A stretch of 64,000 bases of DNA. Origin: Streptomyces sp. NRRL F-5123 (GTDB lineage: Bacteria; Actinomycetota; Actinomycetes; Streptomycetales; Streptomycetaceae). The notes under the pieces were generated by a model, which did no database searches, was not told where the DNA came from, and saw nothing but the letters and a program-made list of their open reading frames with translations. Made by a program: the position numbers and the translations under genes. The stretch is taken from positions 24,775 through 88,774 of the forward strand of contig NZ_JOHY01000026.1 in NCBI RefSeq assembly GCF_000721495.1, read 5' to 3'. This document shows positions 32,410 to 41,054 of this stretch, in pieces. Positions within the stretch are counted from its first letter, which is position 1, and every line of letters begins with the position of its first letter.

Positions 32410-33432
32410 CTACGGACTCTCGCTGTGCTCTTCCGCCAGCAGGGCGGCCCCCGCGAGCGCCAGGGCCCGCGTCCCGGCGTGCCCGCGGTCGCCGTCGGCG
32501 ACGACCACCGCGTACGCCCTGACCAGCGTCGCACCGTCCTCAAGGGTGACCTCGCGGTCGAAGAAGGGCGCCGGGCAGACGGCCGCGAAGGGCGTGGAGC
32601 GCACGAACCATTGCACGTCGGCGCCGCCCGGTTCGTTGCCGGGCGCGTCGACGAAGGCGAGCGTGGAGGAGCGGCCGTGCCCGTCGTGCTTGCCGGTGAA
32701 GCCCAGCCAGGGGGCGCGCACCCCCATCAGCTCGTCGCCGCCGCTGCCGCCGGGGGTGTGCACGGTACCGCCGGTGAAGTCGCGCGGCCCGCGCCAGAAC
32801 AGGCCGCCGTAACCGGCGTTGGGACGGCCCTCGGTGGTGGGGCTGCCGATGACGGCACGGGTGCCGCGCACGTTGGTGACCGCGGTGCGGAAGACCAGCG
32901 CCCACGCGTCCTCGCCGGGCAGCAGGGCCGCCACGAGCCGCCGCTCCTCGGTGAAGCGGTGCTCGCCGCTCTGGGCGCGCCAGTGCAGCGTCTCGGTGAC
33001 GCGCAGCCGCCCGTCACCGCCGAGGGCCAGCTCGGGGAAGCCGGCGTGGTCCATGGAGCCGTTGTTGTCGTACTGCCGGTAGCCGGTGCCGCGGCGGTAG
33101 GTCACGCCGCCCCAGAAGTTCTCGTCGTCGACGTTGGGGAGGGAGAGGGCCAGGCCCTTGTGCCAGATGTGGTCGTGCGGCCGGTAGATGGTGACGGCGT
33201 CGCCGCCCAGGGTGCGGATGGGGTGGAAGTACGGGCGCGGGGACTCCAGTTGAGCGTCCCACGGGCCGTAGACGTAGCGGGTGAGCGGCCGCCCCCGGTA
33301 GGTGAGCCGGAGAGACGTGCCGACCTCGTGCGTGAGCCCGAGACCGCCGGGTACGGGCTCGGTGGCCGACAGTTCCGCGGGCGGCTCGGCGGACGGTACG
33401 GCGGGTGGTTGGGGCGTACGGGCATCGGTCAC
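32410..33432 (-). CDS. PmoA-like (DUF6807) family protein
   Basis: 340 residues. TYRGRPLTRYVYGPWDAQLE, then RPYFHPIRTLGGDAVTIYRP with HDHIWHKGL, and FTGKHDGHGRSSTLAF are hallmarks of DUF6807/PmoA, a galactose-mutarotase-like beta-sandwich family found with sugar dehydrogenases. Probably cytosolic. It has no proven activity; an aldose or uronate role is inferred from family neighbours. GTG 33432 overlaps the upstream stop (GTGA), so it is translationally coupled to the Gfo/Idh gene. Confidence 0.85.
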   Translation of the reverse strand: MTDARTPQPPAVPSAEPPAELSATEPVPGGLGLTHEVGTSLRLTYRGRPLTRYVYGPWDAQLESPRPYFHPIRTLGGDAVTIYRPHDHIWHKGLALSLPNVDDENFWGGVTYRRGTGYRQYDNNGSMDHAGFPELALGGDGRLRVTETLHWRAQSGEHRFTEERRLVAALLPGEDAWALVFRTAVTNVRGTRAVIGSPTTEGRPNAGYGGLFWRGPRDFTGGTVHTPGGSGGDELMGVRAPWLGFTGKHDGHGRSSTLAFVDAPGNEPGGADVQWFVRSTPFAAVCPAPFFDREVTLEDGATLVRAYAVVVADGDRGHAGTRALALAGAALLAEEHSESP

Positions 33433-34682
33433 CGGGACGTCTCCTCGGGGCTCGCGGACTCGGCGGGCGGTACGGACTCAGCGGGGGGAAGGGGCTCGGG
33501 GCCGGCGGACGGTACGGGCTCGGGGTCGGCGGGCCAGGGCGTTCCCGGGCCCTGCATCCGGCGGTGGTACGGGTCCCCCTCCCCGATCGCGCCGCGCGCC
33601 ACGGGCCTGCCCTCGAAGGCGGAGGCGTACGTGGCCGCGACGAACTCCAGCGTGCGGCGCGCCTCGGCGAGCGTCACGGGCGGCGCGGTGCCCGCCGCCA
33701 CCGCGTCCAGCACCGCCGCGAACTGCGCGGAGTGCCCGGACGGCTGCCCGCTCGGGCCCGCCTCCCACGCGGCGGCCACCGCGTCCTCGTGCCCGGGCGC
33801 AGGGTGCACCCGCCAGTCCGCGTCGCCGTAGCCGTACAGGTGCTCCAGCTCGACCGTGGCGTGTTCGAAGTCGAACCGCAGGTAGCTCGTCTCGCGCGGT
33901 GAGAGCAGGGAGTTGACGACGGTCGCGACCGTGCCGCCGTCGAAGGCGGCGATCGCGCACGAGACGTCCTCGGCGGCGGTGGGCCGCGCCAGCCGCGCCG
34001 CGACCGCCGTGACCTCGCGCCACTCGCCCAGCACCGCGAGCAGCAGGTCGAACTGGTGGATGCCGTGGCCCATCGTCGGGCCGCCGCCCTCGGTCTCCCA
34101 GCGGCCGCGCCAGGGCACCGCGAAGTACGCGTCCGGGCGGTACCAGAGCGTGTGGCAGACGGCGACGAGCGGGCGGCCCAGCGCCCCCGACGCCATAGCG
34201 GCCCGCAGCCGGGCGGCGCCGGAGCCGAAGCGGTGCTGGAAGACGGTCGCGAAGAACGCGCCGCCCGCGCGTTCGGCGGCGGCGATCTCGTCGAGGTCGG
34301 CGAGGCTCAGCGTCGGCGGCTTCTCGCACAGCACCGGCACCCCGGCGGCCAGGCACGCGAGTGCCTGCTCCTTGTGCAGCCCGGGCGGCGTGCACAGGTG
34401 GACGAGGTCCGGGCGGGCGCCGGCGAGCAGCGCGCCGAGGTCCGTGTGGCGGCCGGGCACACCCCAGCGCTCGCAGAAGGCGTCCAACCGCTCGGGGTCG
34501 ACGTCCGCGGCGGCCACGATCTCGGCCCGCCCGCCGAGCGCGGCCAGGCTCTGCGCGTGTATCGCGGCGATCCCGCCGGTGCCGACGATCGCGACGCGTA
34601 CGGGCGCGCCCGGACCGCTCCTTCCCCCGCCGCGGGCGGCCCCGCCCACGCTGCCGATTCCGCCGGTGCTGCTGCCGGGCAC
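33429..34682 (-). CDS. Gfo/Idh/MocA-family NAD(P)-dependent oxidoreductase
   Basis: 417 residues. The Rossmann motif VAIVGTGGIAAIHAQSL lies at about 30-46, CEKPPTLSLADLDEI carries the catalytic EKP, and GHGIHQFDLLL carries the active-site His. It would oxidise a sugar or cyclitol hydroxyl. The N-terminal 30 residues are Gly/Ser-rich and the last 30 are Pro/Glu/Ala-rich repeats (PPAESVPPAESA). GTG at 34682 has an AGGAGG box. It is the first gene of the operon with PmoA and LacI; the LacI operator is 40 bp upstream. Confidence 0.9.
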   Translation of the reverse strand: MPGSSTGGIGSVGGAARGGGRSGPGAPVRVAIVGTGGIAAIHAQSLAALGGRAEIVAAADVDPERLDAFCERWGVPGRHTDLGALLAGARPDLVHLCTPPGLHKEQALACLAAGVPVLCEKPPTLSLADLDEIAAAERAGGAFFATVFQHRFGSGAARLRAAMASGALGRPLVAVCHTLWYRPDAYFAVPWRGRWETEGGGPTMGHGIHQFDLLLAVLGEWREVTAVAARLARPTAAEDVSCAIAAFDGGTVATVVNSLLSPRETSYLRFDFEHATVELEHLYGYGDADWRVHPAPGHEDAVAAAWEAGPSGQPSGHSAQFAAVLDAVAAGTAPPVTLAEARRTLEFVAATYASAFEGRPVARGAIGEGDPYHRRMQGPGTPWPADPEPVPSAGPEPLPPAESVPPAESASPEETSR

Positions 34683-34721
34683 ACGTCCTCCTGCGGGTCC
34701 GCCCCGACATGGGGCCGGTCT

Positions 34722-34739
34722 TTCGGAAAGCTTTCCGAA
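34722..34739. promoter_or_regulatory. 18-bp perfect palindrome, LacI-type operator
   Basis: TTCGGAAAGCTTTCCGAA is identical on both strands. It lies 40 bp upstream of the Gfo/Idh start and just downstream of a -10-like TATATC on the minus strand, an ideal repressor position. The LacI gene is in the same operon. Confidence 0.8.
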
Positions 34740-34890
34740 CGATATACGGTCCCGGTGCGGCGCCACCAGGCCCGATCCTGCCCCGCCCACCAGCGTGAAC
34801 GCCCGGACCCCCGCCCGGAAGGGGAGAATCCGGAAAACCCGTCCTCCGGAAAACCGCCCGGCCGCCGCAGAACACCCGAACCCCCCCCGG

Positions 34891-34990
34891 CCGCCCGGAC
34901 CACCCCAACCGCCACCGGCCGCCCGGACCACCCCAACCGCCACCGACCGCCCGGCCGCCCGGACCACCCCAACCGCCACCGACCGCCCCA
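34891..34990. repeat. 28-bp C-rich direct repeat, three copies
   Basis: CCGCCCGGACCACCCCAACC starts at 34891, 34919 and 34955; the second interval contains 8 extra bases. It lies immediately upstream of the cupin gene. Confidence 0.8.
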
Positions 34991-35017
34991 GAACACCCCG
35001 ACGAAGGGAACGCACGC

Positions 35018-35749
35018 ATGACCACCGCCGTACCGCTGCTGCCCGGGGGCGTGGGCCTGTCGCGCCTGCGCGTCTACCCGTGGGCCACCGCCGACGGGCT
35101 GCACGGCGGCTCCCCGCACCTCCATCTGACGTGCACCGAGGCGTACTACGTGGTCGGCGGCAGCGGAGAGCTGCACACCCTCACCCTCGACGAGGGATTG
35201 CGCCGCACCCCGCTCGCGCCCGGCGACACCGTGTGGTTCACGCCCGGCACCATCCACCGGGCCGTCGACACCGGCGGGCTGGACGTCCTGGTCGTCATGC
35301 AGAACGACGGCCTGCCCGAGGCGGGCGACGCCGTCATGACCTTCCCGCCCGAGCACCTCGCCGACCCCGCCGCCTACGCCGCCGCGGCCTCCCTCGGCGA
35401 CGGCACCCCCGCCGAGCGCACCGCTCGCGCCCGGGCCCGCCGCGACCTGGCCGTCAGCGGCTTCCGGCACCTCGCGGCCGAGGTCGGGGCGGGGCGGCCG
35501 GAGGCGCTGGAGGCCTTCCACGCCGCCGCGGCCGCACTCGTCGCCCCGCGGCTGGACGCCTGGGAGGCCGCCTGGCGGGAGCGGGCCGCGGCCGCCGCCG
35601 CCCGCACGGAGGAGCAGATCGCGGCCCTGCGCCGCGGCGCCGCCGCCCACCTGCGGGACGCGTCGGTCGTACGGGCCGCGGCGCCGCCGCAGGACGTCCT
35701 CGGCATGTGCGGCCACCTCGCGCCCTGCCGCCGGGAGGACGCCCGCTGA
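35018..35749 (+). CDS. Cupin-domain protein
   Basis: 243 residues. PHLHLTCTEAYYVVGGSGEL carries metal ligands His-x-His...Glu, and LAPGDTVWFTPGTIHRAVD carries the last His, so one complete cupin barrel occupies residues about 20-100. The rest is a helical, Ala/Arg-rich region of unknown fold. Cupins of this sort are sugar isomerases, dioxygenases or binding proteins. GAAGGGA precedes ATG 35018. Divergent from the LacI-controlled operon, so a role in the same carbohydrate pathway is likely. Confidence 0.85.
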   Translation: MTTAVPLLPGGVGLSRLRVYPWATADGLHGGSPHLHLTCTEAYYVVGGSGELHTLTLDEGLRRTPLAPGDTVWFTPGTIHRAVDTGGLDVLVVMQNDGLPEAGDAVMTFPPEHLADPAAYAAAASLGDGTPAERTARARARRDLAVSGFRHLAAEVGAGRPEALEAFHAAAAALVAPRLDAWEAAWRERAAAAAARTEEQIAALRRGAAAHLRDASVVRAAAPPQDVLGMCGHLAPCRREDAR

Positions 35750-35775
35750 GGGCGTCCGCCCCCGGGCATGCCGAA

Positions 35776-35834
35776 GGGGGCGCGCCACAGCGCGCCCCCG
35801 GGTAGCCCCGGAGCCCGGACAAGGCAGGCTCCGG
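35776..35834. terminator. Two hairpins between convergent cupin and xylanase genes
   Basis: GGGGGCGCGC (35776-35785), loop CACA, GCGCGCCCCC (35790-35799) is perfect. A second stem, CCGGAGCC/GGCTCCGG, follows at about 35808-35834. Together they can end transcription from both sides. Confidence 0.75.
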
Positions 35835-35936
35835 AGCCGGTCTCGGCGGCGGCGCGGCAGTCAGGGAGTGCTGCCGCGCCGCCTGTTGTCTTCATCATGT
35901 CCACGGACGAGGTGCTTTACCCCTCCGCGGGCGAGG

Positions 35937-37490
35937 TCAGCTGGCGGTGCAGCTGACCGTGGGGCTGGGGGCCGCGCCGTTGCCGGTGAAGCCGTAGGTG
36001 GTGCTGGCCCCGGCGCCGAGGGCTCCGTTGTAGGAGACGTTGGCCACCGTGACCGCACCGCTGGTGCCGGTGCCGGCGCCGTTCCAGACCTGGGTGATCG
36101 AGCTCCCGGAGGGCAGCGTGAAGCTGGTCTTCCACCCGGCGATCCCCGCGGTGCCGGTGTTGGTCACCGTCACCTCGGACTGGAAGCCGCCCGGCCAGGA
36201 GTTCACCGTCTTGTACGCGGCCGAGCAGCCGGAGCTGCTACCGCCGGTCGAGCCGGACGTCGACCCGGCGGTGGTACCGGTGGACGTACCCGTACTCGTA
36301 CCCGTGGACGTACCGGTCGACGTGCCCGTGGACGTGCCCGTGGACGTACCGGTCGACGTGCCCGTGCTGGTACCGGTCGACGTGCCCGTGCTGGTACCGG
36401 TCGACGTGCCCGTCGACGTACCTCCCGTGGCGCTGGTGCCGCTGCCCAGCGCGGCGATCACCGCGTCGTACGCGGGCTTCTTCTGGTAGTTGCCGTCGAA
36501 GAGCAGCGGCGTGTCCTGGCTGTGCCAGCTGTACTTGTCGGTGATGCCCCACACCGTGATGCCGGTGCAGCGGGTCACGCCCATACAGGCCTTGACGATG
36601 TTGCTGAAGTTGGTCGCCTGCGCGGTGCCGGAGCCCGCGACGTCGACCTCGGTCAGCTGGACGTCCACGCCGAGGTCGGCGAAGCGCTGCAGGTTGGCCT
36701 GCATGTCGGAGGTGACCGGCGACTGCGGGTTGAAGTGGCCCTGGAAGCCGACGCAGTCGATCGGGACACCGCGCGCCTTGAAGTCCTTGACCATGTTGTA
36801 GATGCCGGTGCTCTTGGCGTTGATGCCGTCGGTGTTGTAGTCGTTGTAGCAGAGCTTGGCGTTCGGGTCGGCTGCCCGCGCGGTGCGGAAGGCCTCCTCG
36901 ATGAAGCCGTCGCCGAGCTTGTCCTGGAAGGGCGAGCTGCGGTGGGTTCCCGAACCGCCGTCGTTGAAGGCCTCGTTGACGACGTCCCAGGCGTAGATCT
37001 TGCCCTTGTAGTGGTTCATCACCGTGGTGATGTGGTTCTTCATCGCGGCGTCCAGCGCGGTCGCGCTGAGGTTCGAGACCCAGCCGGGCAGCTGCTGGTA
37101 CCACACCAGCGTGTGGCCGCGGATCAGCATGTTGTGCGCCTGGGCGTGGGAGACGATCTGGTCGCCGGGGCCGAAGTTGAACGAGTTCTGGGACGACTCG
37201 ATCGTGTCCCACTTCATCTCGTTCTCGGGGGTCACCGCGTTGAACTCGGCGTCCAGCGTGGACGCGTACTGCGCCTCGCCGAGGTGGCTCGTCGAGACCG
37301 CGGTGCCGAAGTAGCGGCCGCTGGCCGCCGCCGAACTGGCCAGGGTGCCGGCCGCGTGCGCGGTTCCGGCCGTCGCCATCAGGCCGAACGTGGCGACCGC
37401 GCCGGCCGTGGCCGCCGCGATGGCGACGCGCACGCCGGTGCCGGTACGCCTGCGGGCCTGCCCGCGGTCCCGGAGGGAATGACTGAACAC
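35937..37490 (-). CDS. Secreted GH10 endo-1,4-beta-xylanase with Thr/Gly/Ser linker and CBM2
   Basis: 517 residues. A signal peptide (RRRTGTGVRVAIAAATAGAV, cleavage near TAHA) precedes the GH10 catalytic domain (about 48-355). The acid/base Glu is in WDVVNEAFND (about 173) and the nucleophile Glu in QLTEVDVAG (about 278); GHTLVWYQQLPGW is a subsite motif. A linker of about 60 residues is built of STGT repeats, then a CBM2 cellulose/xylan-binding module (about 415-517) ends the chain. It cleaves xylan backbone outside the cell. GTG at 37490 has AGAGG 6 nt upstream; TTG at 37496 has none. Divergent from the esterase with the same linker and CBM2. Confidence 0.96.
   Translation of the reverse strand: MFSHSLRDRGQARRRTGTGVRVAIAAATAGAVATFGLMATAGTAHAAGTLASSAAASGRYFGTAVSTSHLGEAQYASTLDAEFNAVTPENEMKWDTIESSQNSFNFGPGDQIVSHAQAHNMLIRGHTLVWYQQLPGWVSNLSATALDAAMKNHITTVMNHYKGKIYAWDVVNEAFNDGGSGTHRSSPFQDKLGDGFIEEAFRTARAADPNAKLCYNDYNTDGINAKSTGIYNMVKDFKARGVPIDCVGFQGHFNPQSPVTSDMQANLQRFADLGVDVQLTEVDVAGSGTAQATNFSNIVKACMGVTRCTGITVWGITDKYSWHSQDTPLLFDGNYQKKPAYDAVIAALGSGTSATGGTSTGTSTGTSTGTSTGTSTGTSTGTSTGTSTGTSTGTSTGTSTGTSTGTTAGSTSGSTGGSSSGCSAAYKTVNSWPGGFQSEVTVTNTGTAGIAGWKTSFTLPSGSSITQVWNGAGTGTSGAVTVANVSYNGALGAGASTTYGFTGNGAAPSPTVSCTAS
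36250..36430. repeat. 12-bp repeat encoding the xylanase linker
   Basis: Tandem GTACCGGTCGAC/GTGCCCGT-type units, read on the minus strand as repeated Gly-Thr-Ser-Thr, with silent variation between units. Length of such arrays changes easily by slippage. Confidence 0.85.
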
Positions 37491-37834
37491 TTCCAACCTC
37501 TTCTTTCCTCTTCAGCTGGCAGTCCGGACGACAGCGCGGTGCGCACCGTCCGAACGGGTGGGGGTCCATTCGCGAGGGTGATGTCAGCCACGGGAGTTGT
37601 GCCGCGGATGCGGCGTGGCCGGGAGGAGGGTGGATCGCTCGCCAGTGTGGACCCTGGCATTCGAAACGTCAACGACCCCTTTCCGAAACAACCGGGGCCT
37701 GTGGAGGGGCTGTTGACGGGCAGCCGGCCGGGGGGCGCACACCCTCGTGATGGGCGGTTTTCCGGTGCGTGGCGCGGGGTAGGCGGGGCAGCCGGGCGGA
37801 GCGGGAGCGGGACGGCGGAACGTCGCCGGATGTA

Positions 37835-37863
37835 TTGACTCGGTCACTTTTCGGCCCTATGGT
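37835..37863 (+). promoter_or_regulatory. Consensus-like promoter of the esterase gene
   Basis: TTGACT (37835-37840), a 17-bp spacer and TATGGT (37858-37863), the closest match to a housekeeping sigma promoter in the window. The start point would be near 37870. Confidence 0.8.
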
Positions 37864-37886
37864 GCCCGAAACATTCGCGACAGGGT

Positions 37887-37898
37887 CGAAAACTTTCG
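37887..37898. promoter_or_regulatory. CGAAAACTTTCG operator candidate, copy 2
   Basis: Inverted repeat CGAAA-AC-TTTCG about 17-28 bases downstream of the predicted start point, where a bound repressor blocks elongation. Identical to the sequence at 16321-16332. Confidence 0.65.
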
Positions 37899-37996
37899 CA
37901 ATGTGTCACACGGGTCCCACCCGTGCCACCGCCCCTGCGGAGAGGGAGCCTCCGCCGGGACGGCGCATCTGGACGTCTTCGGAAGGACACCAGGTC

Positions 37997-39451
37997 ATGC
38001 CCCCCACACCCGGGCTCCACAGCCCGAAACGCACGACCAGGGTGCGCACGCTCCTCGTCGCACTGGGCGCCGTCGTCGCCGCGGTCGCGGCGACCGTCAC
38101 CCTGACCTCGCAGAGCGCCAGCGCCGCCTCGCTCACCGAGGTGACCAACTTCGGCAGCAACCCCGGCAACCTCAAGATGTACGAGTACGTGCCGAACAAC
38201 GTGCAGGCCAACCCGCCCGTCCTGGTCGCGGTCCACTACTGCACCGGCACCGCTCCCGCCTTCTACTCCGGCACCGAATTCCACACCCTGGCCGACCAGT
38301 ACGGCTTCATCGTCGTCTACCCGGACGCCAACGTCAGCGGCCAGTGCTTCGACGTCTCCTCGTCCGGCGCGCTCACCCACAACGGCAACAGCGACCCGGC
38401 GAGCATCGCCCAGATGGTCAGCTACGTCGAGCAGCACAACAACGCCGACGCCGGCCGCGTGTACGTCACCGGCGCCTCGTCCGGCGCGATGATGACCGAC
38501 GTCCTGCTCGGCGACTACCCCGACATCTTCAAGGCCGGCGCCGCCTTCATGGGTGTGCCCTTCGGCTGCTTCGCGACCAGCGACCCCTCGGGCTGGAACA
38601 ACGCCTGCGCCAACGGCCAGGTCAGCCACACCCCGCAGGAGTGGGGCGACATGGTCCGCGCCGCCTACCCCGGCTACACGGGCGCCCGGCCGCGCGTGCA
38701 GCTGTGGCACGGCACCGCCGACACGACGCTGAACTACAACAACTTCGGCGAAGAGATCAAGCAGTGGACGAACGTGCTGGGCGTGAGCCAGACGCCGGTC
38801 GTCACCGACAGCCCGCAGTCCGGCTGGACCCACACCCGCTACGGCGCGAACACCACGCAGGCCCCGGTCGAGGCCTTCAGCATCGCGGGCGTCGGCCACT
38901 CCCTGCCCATGAACGGCATGGCGGCGAAGGCCATCGCCTTCTTCGGCCTGGACGGCTCGGGCAACACGACGGGCGGGACGTCCACGGGGACGTCGACCGG
39001 TACGAGCACCGGTACGTCCACCGGTACGTCCACGGGCACGAGCACGGGCACGTCGACCGGGACCTCGGCGGGTACGAGCCAGGGCACGTCGACCGGCACG
39101 GTGAACGGCACGACCGCCGGCAACACCACCGGTTCGACGACCGGCGGTAACAGCTCCGGGTGCTCGGCCACGTACAAGACGGTGAACTCCTGGCAGGGCG
39201 GCTTCCAGTCGGAGGTCACCGTGAAGAACACCGGCACCGCCGGGATCTCCGGGTGGAAGACGACCTTCACGCTTCCCTCGGGCAGCTCGATCACCCAGGT
39301 CTGGAACGGCACCGGCACGGGCACCAGCGGCGCCGTCACCGTCACCAACGCCTCCTACAACGGCGCCCTCGGCGCCGGCGCCAGCACCACCTACGGCTTC
39401 ACCGGCAACGGCGCGGCCCCCAGCCCCACGGTCAGCTGCACCGCCGGCTGA
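37997..39451 (+). CDS. Secreted CE1/PHB-depolymerase-type esterase with linker and CBM2
   Basis: 484 residues. A signal peptide (RVRTLLVALGAVVAAVAATV, cleavage after SASAA) precedes an alpha/beta hydrolase domain of the PHB-depolymerase/CE1 kind (about 40-320). It shows VLVAVHYCTGTA, the nucleophile GASSGAMM (about 158), an Asp in WHGTADTTL and the His in GVGHSLPM (about 297). A Gly-Thr-Ser linker and CBM2 (about 385-484) follow. Relatives are acetylxylan and feruloyl esterases; with the adjoining xylanase this is the likeliest role. GGAAGG lies upstream of ATG 37997. It is controlled by a strong promoter with a downstream operator. Confidence 0.92.
   Translation: MPPTPGLHSPKRTTRVRTLLVALGAVVAAVAATVTLTSQSASAASLTEVTNFGSNPGNLKMYEYVPNNVQANPPVLVAVHYCTGTAPAFYSGTEFHTLADQYGFIVVYPDANVSGQCFDVSSSGALTHNGNSDPASIAQMVSYVEQHNNADAGRVYVTGASSGAMMTDVLLGDYPDIFKAGAAFMGVPFGCFATSDPSGWNNACANGQVSHTPQEWGDMVRAAYPGYTGARPRVQLWHGTADTTLNYNNFGEEIKQWTNVLGVSQTPVVTDSPQSGWTHTRYGANTTQAPVEAFSIAGVGHSLPMNGMAAKAIAFFGLDGSGNTTGGTSTGTSTGTSTGTSTGTSTGTSTGTSTGTSAGTSQGTSTGTVNGTTAGNTTGSTTGGNSSGCSATYKTVNSWQGGFQSEVTVKNTGTAGISGWKTTFTLPSGSSITQVWNGTGTGTSGAVTVTNASYNGALGAGASTTYGFTGNGAAPSPTVSCTAG
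38975..39105. repeat. 12-bp repeat encoding the esterase linker
   Basis: Tandem ACGTCCACCGGT/ACGAGCACCGGT-type units translating to repeated Gly-Thr-Ser-Thr, the same design as in the xylanase on the opposite strand. Confidence 0.8.
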
Positions 39452-39518
39452 CCGACCGGGGACATACCATCCGAACCAGCAGCAACACCTCGTAGTACCG
39501 CACGACAGGAGCACCGCC

Positions 39519-40169
39519 GTGACCACCACAGCAGAGGACCCGGCCGGCCGTCTGAGCCGGAGCACGTCCGTCGTCGAGTCCACCCGGCAGGTCGGTTCGT
39601 ACCTCGCCCTGACCTTCGACGACGGGCCGCACCCCGTCCACACCCCGCATCTGCTGTCCGTGCTGCGCGAGCACGGGGTCACGGCGGTCTTCTGCCTGTG
39701 GGGCGCGCACGCGCTCGCGCACCCGGAGATCGTCCGGGCGATCGTCGCCGAGGGCCACACACTGGGAAACCACGGCATGCACCACGACGACATGACCGAC
39801 TGGGACGACGAGCGCGTCCGGGCCGACCTGGAGGAGACCTCCGCGGCGATCCGGGCCGCGGTGCCCGGCGCGGCCATCCCGTACTTCCGGGCGCCCTTCG
39901 GCAACTGGGGCCGGACCCCGGCGGTCGCGCGGCGGCTCGGCATGGTGCCGCTCGGCTGGCGGGTGGCGGCCGAGGACTGGGAGCCGCCGGGCACCCACGA
40001 GCTGGTCCACCGGGTGGAGGCGCGGCTGACGCCGGGCGCGGTGGTGCTGCTGCACGACGGCGGGGGCGACCGCTCGCAGACCGTCGAGGCGGTGGAGGCG
40101 CTGCTGCCGCGGCTGAGCGCCCGCGGCTGGCACTTCACCGGCCCGGCCCGCACCTGCCGGGCCGCCTAG
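39519..40169 (+). CDS. CE4 polysaccharide deacetylase
   Basis: 216 residues, NodB domain only. The metal and base Asp pair is in TFDDGPHPVHTP (about 32), the metal His in GNHGMHHDD, RAPFGNWG is motif 3, and the catalytic-His motif is VVLLHDGGGDR. All four CE4 motifs are intact, so it should remove N- or O-acetyl groups from a polysaccharide. No signal peptide is visible, so export would need another route or the substrate is intracellular. CAGGAG lies before GTG 39519, 67 bp after the esterase stop, and read-through transcription is plausible. Confidence 0.92.
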   Translation: MTTTAEDPAGRLSRSTSVVESTRQVGSYLALTFDDGPHPVHTPHLLSVLREHGVTAVFCLWGAHALAHPEIVRAIVAEGHTLGNHGMHHDDMTDWDDERVRADLEETSAAIRAAVPGAAIPYFRAPFGNWGRTPAVARRLGMVPLGWRVAAEDWEPPGTHELVHRVEARLTPGAVVLLHDGGGDRSQTVEAVEALLPRLSARGWHFTGPARTCRAA

Positions 40170-40271
40170 GAGGGGTCCGCGGGGCGGAAAGCCCCAGCTC
40201 AGCGGGCCGCCGCTCACCCGAACGGCCCACACCGGCTGCCGCCCGCCCGCCCAGGCCCGAGGCTGGACGGC

Positions 40272-41027
40272 ATGCGGTCGAACAGGACCACGCTGACGCC
40301 CGGGATCGTGGCGCTGGCGTTTCTGGGGGCCTGCTCGGTACCGGATCGTCCGGTGCAGGAGCCGAGGCACCCGCACGCCGTCCTCCACCCCGCCGCCCTG
40401 CGCCCCGTCGTCATCGGCCGCGCGGCCTGGCACGCCGACCAGGCGGCCGTCCGCCCGGGCCTGATCTACGACCACGACGTCAAGGCCGTCTTCATCCACC
40501 ACACGGACAACCCCAACGACTACGACTGTGCCAGGGACGTCCCCGGCATGCTGCTCGTCCTCGAACAGCAGCACATCGCGGCGGGCTGGGACGACCTCGG
40601 CTACAACTTCGTCGTCGACCGCTGCGGCGGCATCTACGAGGGCCGCACCGGCAGCATCGACCGCGACGTGCGCGGCGCCCACACCGAGGGCTTCAACGCC
40701 GACTCCATCGGCATAGCCGCCCTCGGCAACTTCGGCCCCGGCCAGCAGGTCCCCCGCGCGATGCTCCGGTCCATCGCGGAGATAGCCGCCTGGAAGCTCG
40801 ACCCCGCGGAGACCCCCCTCGGCCACGTCCGCCTCACCTCCTCCAACGACGGCAGCCGCTTCGCCAAGGGCACGTCCGTCCCGCTGAACGTGATCTCCGG
40901 CCACCGCGACGTCTACGAGACCGACTGCCCCGGCCAGGCCCTCTACGACGCCCTCCCGTGGATACGGAGGACGGCCGCCTCCCTGCGCGCGAAGGCCACC
41001 TACGCCGACCCGCCCCGGCAGCGGTGA
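40272..41027 (+). CDS. PGRP/amidase_2-type N-acetylmuramoyl-L-alanine amidase lipoprotein
   Basis: 251 residues. A lipobox (LAFLGAC, Cys about 20) follows a short basic N-terminus, so it is anchored on the outer membrane face. The amidase_2 fold has zinc ligands in FIHHTDN (about 74), GAHTEG and GHRDVYETDCPG, where the last Cys/Asp is the third ligand position. It cuts the amide between muramic acid and the stem peptide. ATG at 40272. It faces the leftward PBP gene, 27 bp from its stop. Confidence 0.9.
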   Translation: MRSNRTTLTPGIVALAFLGACSVPDRPVQEPRHPHAVLHPAALRPVVIGRAAWHADQAAVRPGLIYDHDVKAVFIHHTDNPNDYDCARDVPGMLLVLEQQHIAAGWDDLGYNFVVDRCGGIYEGRTGSIDRDVRGAHTEGFNADSIGIAALGNFGPGQQVPRAMLRSIAEIAAWKLDPAETPLGHVRLTSSNDGSRFAKGTSVPLNVISGHRDVYETDCPGQALYDALPWIRRTAASLRAKATYADPPRQR

Positions 41028-41054
41028 CGGTGCCCCGGCCGGGCCCCGGCACCC

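Larger units (their letters stand above)
34683..35017. other. Divergent intergenic region, Gfo/Idh operon / cupin gene
   Basis: No gene. The left part has the palindromic operator (34722-34739) and, on the minus strand, a TATATC-like -10. The right part has three copies of a C-rich repeat (34891-34990). Confidence 0.55.
37491..37996. other. Divergent xylanase / esterase control region
   Basis: About 505 bases with no gene. It carries a minus-strand promoter (TTGACG at 37672-37667, 17-bp spacer, CACACT at 37649-37644), a half-operator CTTTCCGAA at 37679-37687, an excellent plus-strand promoter (37835-37863) and the CGAAAACTTTCG operator (37887-37898). Confidence 0.65.

Noticed and set aside
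36250..39105. Regular short repeats that could suggest a CRISPR array
   Set aside because: They are 12-bp units without unique spacers, lie inside two coding regions and encode Gly-Thr-Ser-Thr linkers.
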